Positions 7,589 to 15,454 of a stretch of 34,228 bases of DNA are shown in pieces. The notes below the pieces were generated by a model. The model worked only from the letters and a program-made list of their open reading frames with translations. It did not search any database and was not told where the DNA came from. Both the position numbers and the translations under genes were made by a program. Numbering within the stretch: position 1 is the stretch's first letter; the number at the start of each line of letters is the position of its first letter. The stretch comes from JANOYY01 sp031418035. GTDB taxonomy: Bacteria > Actinomycetota > Acidimicrobiia > Acidimicrobiales > JANYDT01. The stretch is taken from assembly GCA_031418035.1 (NCBI GenBank), contig JANOWU010000222.1, positions 1 through 34,228 of the forward strand, given 5' to 3'.

Positions 7589-9013
7589 TCAACACAACCT
7601 GCAGTGCGGCGAACTCCACAACTCGGCGTCCGTCACGACGTAGTGGATGCCCGACGATGCGAATCGCCGGCCCCAGAACCCCTGCGGATCCCGGAGGTCT
7701 TCCGGTGAGGCGAAGTACACCCCGCCCACGAGTAACGGCATGGCAATGCTGGTGGTGGTCTTGGATTCGAACTGACGGTCGATAGTCTGCGTCGTTCGTA
7801 CGAGGCTTGCGCCACCGGCAAATTCTCCCGGGAGGCGGGCTGTCGATCCGAGAGCGATCACCGCCCCCAAGGAGGCCGTCGAGATCCCGAAGAGGTGAGG
7901 TCGCGCCCTCCGAGATCGTTGCGAATCCTCACCGACGCGATGCTGGAGCGAACGAACCCCTATTGCGAAGAAGAGCAGGCCGATGCCCAGAAGCATCGGG
8001 TTGAGCACGACGGGGACAGCCCGAGCCGGAATGTGTGTTCCGGTCAGAATCGCGAACACCGTGAAGACGGCCAACGGCAGCGCGGTGAGAAGCACCATCG
8101 TTGCCAGGAACACCCGTTGCAGGAGTGGACGCGGCAGCGAGAACCCGTGATCGCTCACCGTTTTCGCGCACGTGAGCCCCAACGCTGCCGCGCCGCATGC
8201 CGACCAGGGGTGCGAGATCACAATCGTCTGAAGCGCAAGGAGCCATTCGACGAATGCGAGGACGATGTTGTCGAGTGGCGCTCTCGTCTGGAAAATCGCG
8301 CTCTGGCGTACGGCGTTTCCCGGAGCCAGCGCCACGACCGCCGCGCCGACAACGGCACCGAGGAGCGGCCCGACGTACTGCCGGCGTTTGCCTTTGTGCA
8401 GCAGCGCAAAGGTACTGAGCACCGACACGCTGACCACCACTGCCGGCTCTGACGTCGCAGCGAGGAACAGCGTCAACACCGCAGCCACGACATGTCGCAG
8501 GATCGGCCAGCGACGTCCGAACATCGCCGCGGCGATCCACGGCACGACCATCTGGGGTACGGCGTAGTTGGGCGAGCCCGACTCCCAGAACAGCGTCTGA
8601 AACAGATTCGGGGCCGAAAAGATGTTGATCGCAACATAGGAGCTCGCCAACGCCACAACAGCAGTGGGCGTAAGGACTCTGCGTCGGTCGAGCGTCCGAA
8701 CGGCGACCCAGCTGCCGAGGACCCAGAGACCGAGGATCACCGCCGGAAAAAGCGGTGCAGTCCACGGTCCGAGGTACTTCAGTGTCGCTTGGACCAACGA
8801 CGAAGAGACGCGACCACTCCACGTCCGGTAGAAGTGGAGTTGGACCCCCCAGAAGCCGAGCTCATGCACGCCACGGGCGAAGTAGTAGTCGTCGGCGACG
8901 TAGCGTGCCCGGGTTCCTGCGATCGCAAGAAGGACCAGCGCAGTGGTACTCGCGCAGGCGGCGCCAAGAATCGGGAGTCGGGGGGGCAGTCGCCGTGGGG
9001 CCGATCCGTTCAC
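7589..9013 (-). CDS. Polytopic membrane protein, DUF6056-like
   Basis: A 474-residue protein starting at a GTG at 9013. I count roughly ten hydrophobic segments. Between helices 1 and 2 it has 'ADDYYFARGVHELG' and 'RTWSGRVSSSLVQATLK', and further on 'FQTLFWESGSPNYAVPQMV'. The pattern of an acidic DD after the first helix, a W-SGR motif and a W-x-G-S-x-x-Y loop fits the DUF6056 family, which is distantly related to membrane glycosyltransferases of the GT39/GT83 type. It is probably involved in surface polysaccharide or glycan transfer, but no activity can be claimed. It heads the minus-strand group that ends with the PAC2 gene, 68 bp upstream of the NUDIX gene, and is divergent from nudC. Confidence 0.75.
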   Translation of the reverse strand: MNGSAPRRLPPRLPILGAACASTTALVLLAIAGTRARYVADDYYFARGVHELGFWGVQLHFYRTWSGRVSSSLVQATLKYLGPWTAPLFPAVILGLWVLGSWVAVRTLDRRRVLTPTAVVALASSYVAINIFSAPNLFQTLFWESGSPNYAVPQMVVPWIAAAMFGRRWPILRHVVAAVLTLFLAATSEPAVVVSVSVLSTFALLHKGKRRQYVGPLLGAVVGAAVVALAPGNAVRQSAIFQTRAPLDNIVLAFVEWLLALQTIVISHPWSACGAAALGLTCAKTVSDHGFSLPRPLLQRVFLATMVLLTALPLAVFTVFAILTGTHIPARAVPVVLNPMLLGIGLLFFAIGVRSLQHRVGEDSQRSRRARPHLFGISTASLGAVIALGSTARLPGEFAGGASLVRTTQTIDRQFESKTTTSIAMPLLVGGVYFASPEDLRDPQGFWGRRFASSGIHYVVTDAELWSSPHCRLC

Positions 9014-9032
9014 AGTCTGCTAAATCGGCAGT

Positions 9033-9063
9033 TTGGGTTCAGCGCTGTAGTGAGTGTCACAAT
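9033..9063 (+). promoter_or_regulatory. Possible leaderless promoter of nudC
   Basis: A TTGGGT element (9033-9038) lies 19 bp before CACAAT (9058-9063), and the nudC ATG follows 7 bases after it. The geometry resembles the stronger leaderless promoter of the WhiB gene in this window, but the spacer is long and the -10 match is poor. Confidence 0.3.
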
Positions 9064-9070
9064 CGGGGTC

Positions 9071-9985
9071 ATGGCAAGCCCGCGCCCCACAACGTTTTCA
9101 ACCAGAAACCTGGACCGTTTCGGCGATCAACGCAAAGATGAGGTCTGGTTGGAGGCCGCGCTGGGCCACGAACGAACGGTCGTCCACATTGTGCACACCG
9201 GGCAGGTAGCGACCATCGGCGAGCGATCGGCGTCGTTGAATGTGCACGTCGCTCGTTCCCTTGGCGTGGAGCAGCCGCTGGTGCTTCTCGGGGACATCGG
9301 CGGGGTGGCGCACTTCGCGCTCGACGTATCGAGCCTGTCTCGATCAGCGGTCGAAAAGGTTCTGCATGAAGATGCAATGTTCGTGGCGCTGCGCGACGCA
9401 GCCGCGCTGCTGCATGAAGACGACGCCAACCTCTTGGCGTTCGCCTCGGGCATCGCGACGTGGCACGTCAACCATCGCTTCTGCGGACGCTGCGGCAACG
9501 AAACAGTGGTCCGAGCGGCCGGCCACGAGCGGCACTGTTCCTCCTGTGGCTACGACTGCTTTCCACGCACCGACCCGGCGATGATCGTGTTGGTGCATGA
9601 CCGCGCGAACGAGCGTTGCGTGATGGGCCGTCAAAAGATTTGGCCACCTACGATGTACTCGACGTTGGCGGGGTTCCTTGAACCCGGTGAGAGTCTCGAA
9701 GATACGGTCGTACGCGAGGTCAAGGAAGAGGTAGGGCTGGTGGTCGACAACGTTCGCTACGTTGCATCGCAGCCGTGGCCGTTTCCGCAGTCGATCATGA
9801 TCGGCTTCCTTGCCGAGGCCATGACCGAGGAGTTGCGGGTGCACCCCACCGAGCTCGACGATGCGCGCTGGTTTACGCGTGAAGAGGTGGTCGATGCCGC
9901 CGCCATGGGGCGTCGGGGAAATCCGATGATTCCACCGCCGGTCACCATCGCTCGCCGGTTGATCGATACCTGGCTCGGAGTCTGA
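9071..9985 (+). CDS. nudC: NAD+/NADH diphosphatase NudC (RNA deNADding type)
   Basis: A 304-residue protein with the full NudC architecture. There is an N-terminal substrate domain (1-125) and a zinc ribbon with Cys138, Cys141, Cys156 and Cys159. The Nudix box runs from 201 to 223 (G201, E207, R215-E216, E219-E220, G222), and the subfamily-specific motif SQPWPFPQS is at 233-241. NudC hydrolyses NAD(H) to NMN(H) and AMP and can remove NAD caps from RNA. I chose the ATG at 9071; the frame stays open far upstream, but that part is antisense to the divergent membrane-protein gene. It converges on the threonine ammonia-lyase gene with 9 bp between the stops. Confidence 0.95.
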   Translation: MASPRPTTFSTRNLDRFGDQRKDEVWLEAALGHERTVVHIVHTGQVATIGERSASLNVHVARSLGVEQPLVLLGDIGGVAHFALDVSSLSRSAVEKVLHEDAMFVALRDAAALLHEDDANLLAFASGIATWHVNHRFCGRCGNETVVRAAGHERHCSSCGYDCFPRTDPAMIVLVHDRANERCVMGRQKIWPPTMYSTLAGFLEPGESLEDTVVREVKEEVGLVVDNVRYVASQPWPFPQSIMIGFLAEAMTEELRVHPTELDDARWFTREEVVDAAAMGRRGNPMIPPPVTIARRLIDTWLGV

Positions 9986-9994
9986 GCAACTCGA

Positions 9995-11214
9995 TCACGC
10001 GTCGAGCAGCTCGGCGTGAAATCCCTGGTCGGCCATCGCGGCGAGCAGTGATGCGACATGGGAACGATCACGGGTTTCGAGGGTCAACTCGACCTCGGTG
10101 CTCTTCACGCTGAACACACCGAAGAGTCGCTGATGTTCGACGTCGACAACGTTGCTTCCCGAATCAGCGACCACTCTCGTCAGTCGCGCGAGGGAGCCGG
10201 CCACATCAGGAACGCGAACACGGACTCGGATGAGCCGCCCCTCTCGGACCAGGCTGCGCATGAGCAAACTCGCGAGCATCCGCGAGTCAATGTTGCCTCC
10301 ACACAGAATCAGCCCGACCTTCTTCCCGACGAATCGTTGTCGATGCTCGATGAGCGCCGCAATCCCGGCGGCACCGGCGCCCTCCGTCACCGTCTTTTCG
10401 ATCTCGATGAGCAGGGCAACGGCCTCTTCGATCGTGGACTCGTCAACCAGCAGCACCTCGGCGACCAGGTCGCGGGCGATAGCGAGCGGGAGCTTCCCGG
10501 TTTCACGAACCGCCAAACCCTCGGCGATCGTTTCCGTGCCCACCTCGATCGGTTGACCGGCCAGGTGTTGCGCCATTGCCGAGAAGGCACGCGACTCGAC
10601 GCCGAAGATGTCGATCGACGGTCGAAGTCCCTTCGCCGCGACCGCGCATCCAGCGATGAGTCCGCCCCCGCCGACCGGGATGACCAAGGCATCCAGATCG
10701 GGCACGGCGCCGAGCATCTCCAACGCGACGGTGCCCTGGCCCGCAATGATGAACGGGTCGTCGTAGGGATGCACGAACACGAACTTGTGCTCCTCGGCAA
10801 GTTCATATGCGCGCGTAGATGCCTCGGCAAGTGATTCTCCGTGGAGCACGACGTTCGCACCATGGCCTTGCGTGTTGCGGACCTTCACGTATGGAGTGAA
10901 CGACGGCATCACGATCGTCGCCGGAATGCCGAGGCGACCAGCGTGATACGCAACCCCCTGAGCATGGTTGCCGGCACTCATGGCGATCACACCATGCGCC
11001 CGCTCCTCTGCCGTCAGCGAAAGCAGTTTGTTCAGTGCGCCGCGTTCTTTGAAGCTGGCCGTGAACTGAAGATTCTCGAACTTGAGCCAGAGCTCGCACC
11101 CGAACAGGCGCAAGAGAGAGTTCGCGAGTGCAGAAACGGGGTGTTCTCGACGGCACCGGCGATCGTTTCACGCGCTCGCTCTACATCGGCAAGGGTGACG
11201 GCGTGGATGGGCAC
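9995..11214 (-). pseudogene. ilvA: Threonine ammonia-lyase with ACT domain, frameshifted near codon 34
   Basis: The N-terminus is read from a GTG at 11214 ('LADVERARETIAGAVENTPF', then 'LHSRTLS'). It changes frame between 11115 and 11111 and resumes as 'LFGCELWLKFENLQ', running to the stop at 9995. Repair (minus two bases, or plus one) gives about 405 residues, matching the single-ACT-domain threonine dehydratase family. The PLP lysine is in 'FTASFKERGALN', the glycine loop is 'IPVGGGGLIAGCA', and a C-terminal ACT domain begins at 'RVRVRVPDVAGSLARL'. The enzyme deaminates threonine to 2-oxobutanoate for isoleucine synthesis or catabolism. The break sits at an (AG)4 dinucleotide run (11113-11120), a plausible slippage or sequencing-error site. 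As given, no full-length enzyme is encoded. Confidence 0.9.
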
Positions 11215-11349
11215 CGCTCGAGTGTACGGCGGAGCGGCGCTAGCGCGGTGTCGCCGCGGTGAGCGGGAAGCTCGACCGGGAAAGATCTTGGTCGGTGTAC
11301 TCAGCCATAACCTGACGCTAGCGAGCTTGGCCAGACTCGGACGCGAAAG

Positions 11350-11877
11350 TCACGAGCTCGATCGGGCGAGTTCAGTCGCAATGGTGGCGCCGAGGCTCAA
11401 GTCGTCGACGGCCCCAAATCTGTGCAGGATGAGTTGGCCCTGTCGACCGAACAGCAGCAGCGACGGGGTACCGCGCAAACCATACGCTCGCATAGTTTGT
11501 GGGATCGAATCGTCCGGCGACGGCGCGTCGATGGCGATCGGAAAGGTAAGCCGGTATTCGTGGAGGAAGGCTTTCAGAACCTCGGTTCGACCCTGTGCCG
11601 CGTGGTGTTCGAAAACGGAGTGGAGTCCAATCACGACGAGGTCTGTTCCGTCGAAGAGTGTGTGCACCCGTTGGGCTTGCGGGAGCGCGTGGCTGACACA
11701 TCCCGGGCACAGCAACTGGAAAGCCTCGATCATCACGACTTTCCCCTCGCATTCGGGCGCGGTCAGCGGGTCGGGAGTGTTTACCCATTCCCGCACATGA
11801 AGGTCGAGGACGTGCGGTGTGCCCGAACTCGTTGTCGCCGGTGTCGAGTCGGCGTTGGGCCGGGGAGGCGTCGTCAT
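11350..11877 (-). CDS. Thioredoxin-fold protein (TlpA/redoxin type)
   Basis: A 175-residue protein with a redox-active CPGC motif (Cys57-Pro-Gly-Cys60) at the start of a helix ('FQLLCPGCVSHALPQAQ'), preceded by the strand 'GKVVMIEA'. The cis-proline loop is 'RGTPSLLLFG'. These place it among TlpA/AhpC-like thiol-disulfide oxidoreductases. There is no signal peptide or lipobox, so a cytoplasmic location is expected, unlike many TlpA proteins; the first 20 residues are Pro/Thr/Ser-rich. It lies between ilvA and a VOC gene on the same strand, 135 bp and 72 bp away, so co-transcription is possible but not evident. Confidence 0.85.
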   Translation of the reverse strand: MTTPPRPNADSTPATTSSGTPHVLDLHVREWVNTPDPLTAPECEGKVVMIEAFQLLCPGCVSHALPQAQRVHTLFDGTDLVVIGLHSVFEHHAAQGRTEVLKAFLHEYRLTFPIAIDAPSPDDSIPQTMRAYGLRGTPSLLLFGRQGQLILHRFGAVDDLSLGATIATELARSSS

Positions 11878-11949
11878 ATTGTTCTCCGCTCTTTCGGGGA
11901 TTGGCCGCTGGTAGATCGGTTGAGCTCTGGCGGTCCTGAACGGACCGCA

Positions 11950-12339
11950 CTATTTCGTGAGGCTGTGGGCGAGCGGATGGCGGGGTTGGGAAAGGAGCAT
12001 CCAGCCCGCACCGGGCATCTCGAACGATGTGACCAGCCCGAAACCCTGGTCCTCGATGTCATGTTTGACCGCAACGCCTTTGTGTGCGAGTTCGGCGATG
12101 GCAGCGTGGATGTCGTCGCACATCAGCGACGCCTGATGGAACGGCACGGAGGAAGATCGCTCGTCGCTGCCGGCTTCCTGGGTTGGATGCACGCCGAGTT
12201 CGCTGGGTGGCGTCTGGAAAATCAGCCAGCCACCACCGGCGTCCACGTGAGGCCAGTCGAGGACTTCGGCCAAGAACGCACGCGTTGCTTCAGGTTCGGT
12301 GCTGTAGATGATCGTGTGAAAGCCCGTGATTGCAGTCAT
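11950..12339 (-). CDS. VOC-superfamily (glyoxalase-fold) protein
   Basis: A 129-residue protein of one glyoxalase/bleomycin-resistance fold: 'ITGFHTIIYSTEPEATRAFL', 'GWLIFQTPPSELGVHP', 'LMCDDIHAAIAELAHKG', 'FEMPGAGWMLLSQPRHP'. Metal-ligand-like residues (His near the start, His/Glu later) are present, but the substrate is unknown; the family includes glyoxalases, dioxygenases and binding proteins. I chose the ATG at 12339 instead of the in-frame start six codons upstream because the fold begins immediately after it. Confidence 0.85.
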   Translation of the reverse strand: MTAITGFHTIIYSTEPEATRAFLAEVLDWPHVDAGGGWLIFQTPPSELGVHPTQEAGSDERSSSVPFHQASLMCDDIHAAIAELAHKGVAVKHDIEDQGFGLVTSFEMPGAGWMLLSQPRHPLAHSLTK

Positions 12340-12449
12340 GGCTGCTGCCTCTCGCATCGCTCGGCGGAGTCGGTGGCCGCAGGGGTTGTGGCCTCACCGA
12401 CATCGGGTGTTGCTTCACGCAGCATATTGCGTTTGTTGTGGCCCCCGCC

Positions 12450-12512
12450 TGTTTCACTCCAGCGTCCCACTCGGCCGATGTTTCACTCCAACTCGGCCGC
12501 TGTTTCACTCCA
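12450..12512 (+). repeat. 22-bp tandem repeat (two full copies plus a partial)
   Basis: Bases 12469-12490 and 12491-12512 are 22-bp units differing at a single position (ACTCGGCCG then A or C, then TGTTTCACTCCA). The last 12 bases of the unit, TGTTTCACTCCA, also occur at 12450-12461, giving three spaced copies of that core. No open frame of value crosses it. Confidence 0.9.
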
Positions 12513-12576
12513 ACTCCGCAGTTTTGGCCTCGGTTCGGCGTCGTTCTGCCCGAGTTGGCCCGCTCGGAACCCTTGG

Positions 12577-12610
12577 TTGGAGTTGGAGTTGGAGTTGGAG
12601 TTGGAGTTGG
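12577..12610 (+). repeat. Hexanucleotide array (TTGGAG)5
   Basis: Five perfect TTGGAG units followed by TTGG. It is in the gene-poor stretch just before the GNAT remnant. A perfect short array of this kind is prone to copy-number change. Confidence 0.95.
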
Positions 12611-12663
12611 CCCGCGGCACACCGGGTAATCGTGCCCGGTGTACATCGACGCTATCGTCGGGC

Positions 12664-12819
12664 ATGGATCGAGGGCAGATCACGTTCGAACGAATGACTC
12701 GGGCTCATTTTTCCACTGTTGAGCCAATGGCTGGCCGAACCACACATATCGCACGCTGGCGGCACCACGACCCTTCGCCTGAAGCCGCCGCCGCCAACTT
12801 CGCGGAACACCCTCGATGA
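12664..12819 (+). pseudogene. Remnant of a GNAT acetyltransferase (N-terminal part, two frame changes)
   Basis: From the ATG at 12664, 'MDRGQITFERMTRAHFSTVE' matches the beginning of AAC(6')-like GNAT proteins. After 12723 the family sequence continues in another frame (bases 12725-12745 encode QWLAEPH) and then returns to the first frame at 12748 as 'IARWRHHDPSPEAAAANFAE', ending at a stop at 12819. One extra base at 12724 and two at 12746-12747 explain both changes. Nothing matching the acetyl-CoA-binding core follows, so this is a truncated, decayed gene. The first frame alone stays open across the segment but reads nonsense between the two changes. Confidence 0.7.
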
Positions 12820-12851
12820 CGCTTCTCGCCGCGCGCCGCGATGGCGGTGGT

Positions 12852-12938
12852 TCCGTTCGGGAGAGCGAGCGGCCGCCGTTCGTCGACGAGGTCCAACGCG
12901 CCGGTGACCCCTTCATCCTGGCGGTGAAAGCGGCAGTT
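12852..12938 (+). pseudogene. Fragment of a DUF4143/AAA_14-type ATPase
   Basis: A plus-strand frame encodes 'ERPPFVDEVQRAGDPFILAV' followed by KAAV, a close match in pattern to the Walker B segment of AAA_14/DUF4143 ATPases (a hydrophobic strand, then DEVQR, then a helix with LAVK). Upstream there is no Walker A motif and downstream no DUF4143 domain, so only about 29 residues survive. These ATPases are common accessory genes, often in or near mobile and toxin-like loci. The match is by eye. Confidence 0.5.
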
Positions 12939-13115
12939 ATAACCTCGGAAATTGTCGCCCATTATCCTCGACTATCGTCGAGTCTCTGGACCACTTCGCC
13001 GAGTCACAACTTGGCGAATACGATTTCCCCAGCGCACATACGATCTCTGGCATCTGGGTGCTGCGACGCCGCGACAACGGCGCAACGAATCCATAGCGCC
13101 ATACCGCCATGGTCG
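12939..13115. other. Spacer between the ATPase scrap and the amidohydrolase gene
   Basis: No gene recognised. A short plus-strand frame ending at a TAG near 13095 could encode 'ESLDHFAESQLGEYDFPSAH' and about 20 further residues, but I cannot relate it to a family; it may be more debris. Confidence 0.4.
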
Positions 13116-14504
13116 CTAGAGAGGCGCCTGCATCTTCTCCGCCACCGATCGGTGAAGCCGCAGACGCGATTCGGTATGTTCGCTTACAAGTTCACCGTTG
13201 CGCACGACGAACTCTCCATTGATGATCGTATGGGTGGGTGAGAAGGGCCCGCACCGCAGCCACCCCTCGATCGGGTCGCTGATCGCCCCGGCGAAGCGCA
13301 CGCCACCCAACGGCCACACCACGAGGTCCGCCAACGCGCCAACGGACAGTTCACCGATCTCCCCCGACCGCCCGAGACATGCTGCGCCGCCGATGGTGGC
13401 AACCTCGAGCGCGTCGCGCGCACCGAAGAGCGCCGGGCCGTTCTTGATCCGCCCCAGCAGCATCGCATTGCGCGCCTCCATCCACAGCGATGCCGAGTCC
13501 GTCGACGATGAACCGTCGCATCCGAGGCCGACCCGAACCCCGGCGTTTCGAAACTGTCGGACCGGTGCAATCGACCTGTTACCTAGCATCATGTTCGAAC
13601 TCGGACAGTGCGCAACGCCAGTCCCCCAGGAACCGAGGCGGGTGATCTCGTCGTCGTTCGGAAAGATGCAGTGCGCGACCCACGCGCGATCGGAGCCCCA
13701 CCCAACATGTTCGAACTGCTCAACCGGTCGTCGTCCGAAGACCTCCATGCAGTACACGTCTTCATCGGCGTCCTCGGCAAGGTGGGTGTGCAGTCGTACG
13801 TCGAGCTTCTCGGCCAGCTCGGCCGTCGCTTGCATGAGTGCAGGGGTGACCGAGAACGGCGAGCACGGGGCGAGCGCGATTCGCACCATTGCGTCGGTGG
13901 ACCGATCGTGATGAAGCTTCACGAGACGTTCGGAGTCGGCCAGGATCTCCTCGTCCGTCTGCACGACGCTGTCCGGTGGAAGACCACCATCCTTCTTCGA
14001 CAGGCTCATGGAACCGCGCGTCGGATGAAATCGAAACCCGAGCTCCTTCGCTGCGGTGATCTCCGCACTTATCAAGTCGCCAGCACCGCGAGGATGCACA
14101 TACAAATGGTCGGTCGACGTCGTGCATCCGCCGAGGGCCAACTCCGCAAGTCCCACCCAGGCGCTCACGTAGGCGGCCTCCTCATCCAGGCGACTCCAGA
14201 GCGGGTAGAGGGTGGTGAGCCAGTCGAACAAGACGCCGCTCGTCGCGGGCCGGTAGGCGCGGGTGAGGTTCTGGTAGATGTGGTGGTGGGTGTTGATCAG
14301 CCCTGGCGTGATGAGACAGCCTGCGGCACTCACGACCGTTGTGGCCTCGGGTGTCTGGTCCGCCGCGCCACCGATCGCCACGATGCGATTCCCGGTGATC
14401 GCGATCCAGCCGTTGGGAATTTCACGACGTTGCGCGTCGACGGTCGCGATCAGGTCAGCGTTGGTGAGCAGCAGGTCGCATGCGACGGAGACAGGTTGAG
14501 GCAT
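13116..14504 (-). CDS. Amidohydrolase, 8-oxoguanine deaminase type
   Basis: A 462-residue metal-dependent hydrolase of the cytosine/guanine deaminase branch. The metal-binding HxH is His73/His75 in 'ITPGLINTHHHIYQNLTRAY'; further ligands are in 'RLHTHLAEDADED', 'VAHCIFPND' and the aspartate of 'GLGCDGSSSTD'. The run after HxH ('SGVLFDWLTTLYPLWSRLDE') is characteristic of 8-oxoguanine deaminases and related s-triazine/guanine deaminases. The reaction would be hydrolytic loss of ammonia from a purine-like ring in the cytoplasm, in purine salvage or clearing of oxidised guanine. I chose the ATG at 14504; the frame is open to 14723, but that part lacks family sequence. It stands alone on its strand. 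Confidence 0.88.
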   Translation of the reverse strand: MPQPVSVACDLLLTNADLIATVDAQRREIPNGWIAITGNRIVAIGGAADQTPEATTVVSAAGCLITPGLINTHHHIYQNLTRAYRPATSGVLFDWLTTLYPLWSRLDEEAAYVSAWVGLAELALGGCTTSTDHLYVHPRGAGDLISAEITAAKELGFRFHPTRGSMSLSKKDGGLPPDSVVQTDEEILADSERLVKLHHDRSTDAMVRIALAPCSPFSVTPALMQATAELAEKLDVRLHTHLAEDADEDVYCMEVFGRRPVEQFEHVGWGSDRAWVAHCIFPNDDEITRLGSWGTGVAHCPSSNMMLGNRSIAPVRQFRNAGVRVGLGCDGSSSTDSASLWMEARNAMLLGRIKNGPALFGARDALEVATIGGAACLGRSGEIGELSVGALADLVVWPLGGVRFAGAISDPIEGWLRCGPFSPTHTIINGEFVVRNGELVSEHTESRLRLHRSVAEKMQAPL

Positions 14505-14619
14505 GCCACCGATGTTTCCAGTCGTGGACCCTCGCCGCCATCTTTTCGCTCGAAATCGCGAAGATCTCGGTGGCGATTGACCCCGATGTGACCAAATGCG
14601 TGCGGTCGCAGTCATCACG

Positions 14620-14660
14620 GGTGCACCACGGGATGCGTCTCGAGTGCACCACGGGTGCAC
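14620..14660. promoter_or_regulatory. Palindromic GGTGCACC elements upstream of the WhiB gene
   Basis: GGTGCACC (self-complementary) occurs at 14620-14627. Bases 14644-14660 form a perfect inverted repeat, GTGCACC-ACG-GGTGCAC. The 12-base string GTGCACCACGGG is present twice, 23 bp apart (14621 and 14644). The pair lies about 70-110 bp upstream of the WhiB -35 box and in the leader of the divergent amidohydrolase gene, so it could be an operator for either. No binding protein can be named. Confidence 0.4.
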
Positions 14661-14728
14661 GAGGGTTCGACTCGCGGCCGCAAAGTTGCATGAGACGAAC
14701 GACCTAGCAAATGATTTGAGCAAATGCT

Positions 14729-14757
14729 TTGACCTATCGCATGAAAAGGTTTACGAT
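14729..14757 (+). promoter_or_regulatory. Sigma-70-type leaderless promoter of the WhiB gene
   Basis: TTGACC (14729-14734) and TACGAT (14752-14757) are separated by exactly 17 bp. The WhiB ATG is at 14764, six bases past the -10 box, so transcription would begin at or next to the A of the start codon. No Shine-Dalgarno sequence is present, which agrees with a leaderless message. Confidence 0.75.
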
Positions 14758-14763
14758 CGGTCC

Positions 14764-15090
14764 ATGACCCCCACCGCAACTCCCCTGTATTCAGTCGGAT
14801 CGGTTCGACCGGGAACCTGGGATGACTCATCCTGGCGTGCCGATGCAGCCTGCCTCCATGTAGACACCGAGACGTTTTTCCCCCTGGGCCTCACCGGCGA
14901 AGCGCTCGACCAGGTCGATCGCGCCAAGCGGATCTGCGCCAGCTGTCCCGTTCGTGAGTTCTGTCTGGAGTTCGCGCTCCGCACGAACCAAGACCACGGC
15001 GTCTGGGGTGGACACACCGAAGAGGAGCGTCGCACGCTCCGACGAGCGCGCCGAGCGGCACAACGACGCGCTGCGGTAAAGGCCTCCTAG
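14764..15090 (+). CDS. WhiB-family iron-sulfur transcriptional regulator
   Basis: A 108-residue protein with the four cluster-binding cysteines of the WhiB family (Cys30, then Cys58-x2-Cys61-x5-Cys67 in 'RICASCPVREFCLEFALRTN'), the G79-V-W-G-G83 turn and an Arg-rich C-terminal tail. WhiB proteins bind a [4Fe-4S] cluster and act with the primary sigma factor; they are almost confined to Actinobacteria. The spacing and length fit the WhiB1/WhiB2-like branch, but the subtype is uncertain. The start is set by the promoter geometry: the frame is open upstream but the ATG at 14764 sits at the expected transcription start. Confidence 0.95.
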   Translation: MTPTATPLYSVGSVRPGTWDDSSWRADAACLHVDTETFFPLGLTGEALDQVDRAKRICASCPVREFCLEFALRTNQDHGVWGGHTEEERRTLRRARRAAQRRAAVKAS

Positions 15091-15262
15091 GTGGCTGGTC
15101 GGCAATCGGTGATTGTGAGCTTGAGGCGCGTTTTCGCTTGATGTGTGGCATTTGTGTTGGGTGGCGAATACTCCAAACCGCGACGCTTCAGCCGCAAGCG
15201 CCACAACGCTTTGTCGTTGATCGTCGAAAGGGCGACTGCTCGCCGCCTCAGATGAGTCCGAG

Positions 15263-15345
15263 TCATCCGATCCGGTCGAGGTTGAGTGCGCCTGCTCGTA
15301 GTTCTGCCCATGCTCGTGCTCGTGTGAGACCTCGCCATGGAGTTT
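15263..15345 (-). pseudogene. Possible transposase C-terminal fragment
   Basis: A minus-strand frame encodes 'TPWRGLTRARAWAELRAGAL' followed by NLDRIG and a stop. The pattern (Arg-rich linker, then a helix ending A-x-N-L-x-R-I) resembles the end of IS4/IS5-like transposases. The upstream part of the same frame is not transposase-like. It is only about 27 residues and the match is by eye, so this is a weak call. Confidence 0.25.
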
Positions 15346-15410
15346 TCGTAAAGTAACCCGACATTACGAAGCTAAGAACGCCCTGCGGATCAACCGAACC
15401 TCTCACACCA

Positions 15411-15454
15411 AGCATCCCAAAAACGACATCAAAGCATCCCAAAAACGACATCAA
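15411..15454 (+). repeat. Perfect 22-bp tandem duplication
   Basis: Bases 15411-15432 (AGCATCCC, five A, CGACATCAA) are repeated exactly at 15433-15454. It lies in non-coding sequence. It is of the same size class as the duplication that breaks the aminotransferase gene. Confidence 0.97.

Larger units (their letters stand above)
12340..12663. other. Non-coding stretch upstream of the VOC gene, repeat-rich
   Basis: No credible gene is seen on either strand. The stretch carries a 22-bp near-tandem repeat and a hexanucleotide array (listed separately) and lies next to two gene remnants. Open frames here give proline-threonine or serine-asparagine low-complexity products that are by-products of the repeats. 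Confidence 0.7.

Noticed and set aside
8492..9070. Upstream extension of the nudC frame
   Set aside because: The added 193 codons are antisense to the DUF6056-like gene and lack NudC sequence; the ATG at 9071 fits the family length.
12450..12610. Possible CRISPR array
   Set aside because: The 22-bp repeats are directly adjacent with no unique spacers, and no cas genes are present.
11422..12819. Plus-strand open frame of 465 codons opposite the thioredoxin and VOC genes
   Set aside because: It is antisense to two well-supported genes; only its last 52 codons (the GNAT remnant) carry family sequence.
14655..14690. tRNA-like T-arm (GGGTTCGACTC) upstream of the WhiB gene
   Set aside because: No acceptor, D or anticodon stems can be formed around it.
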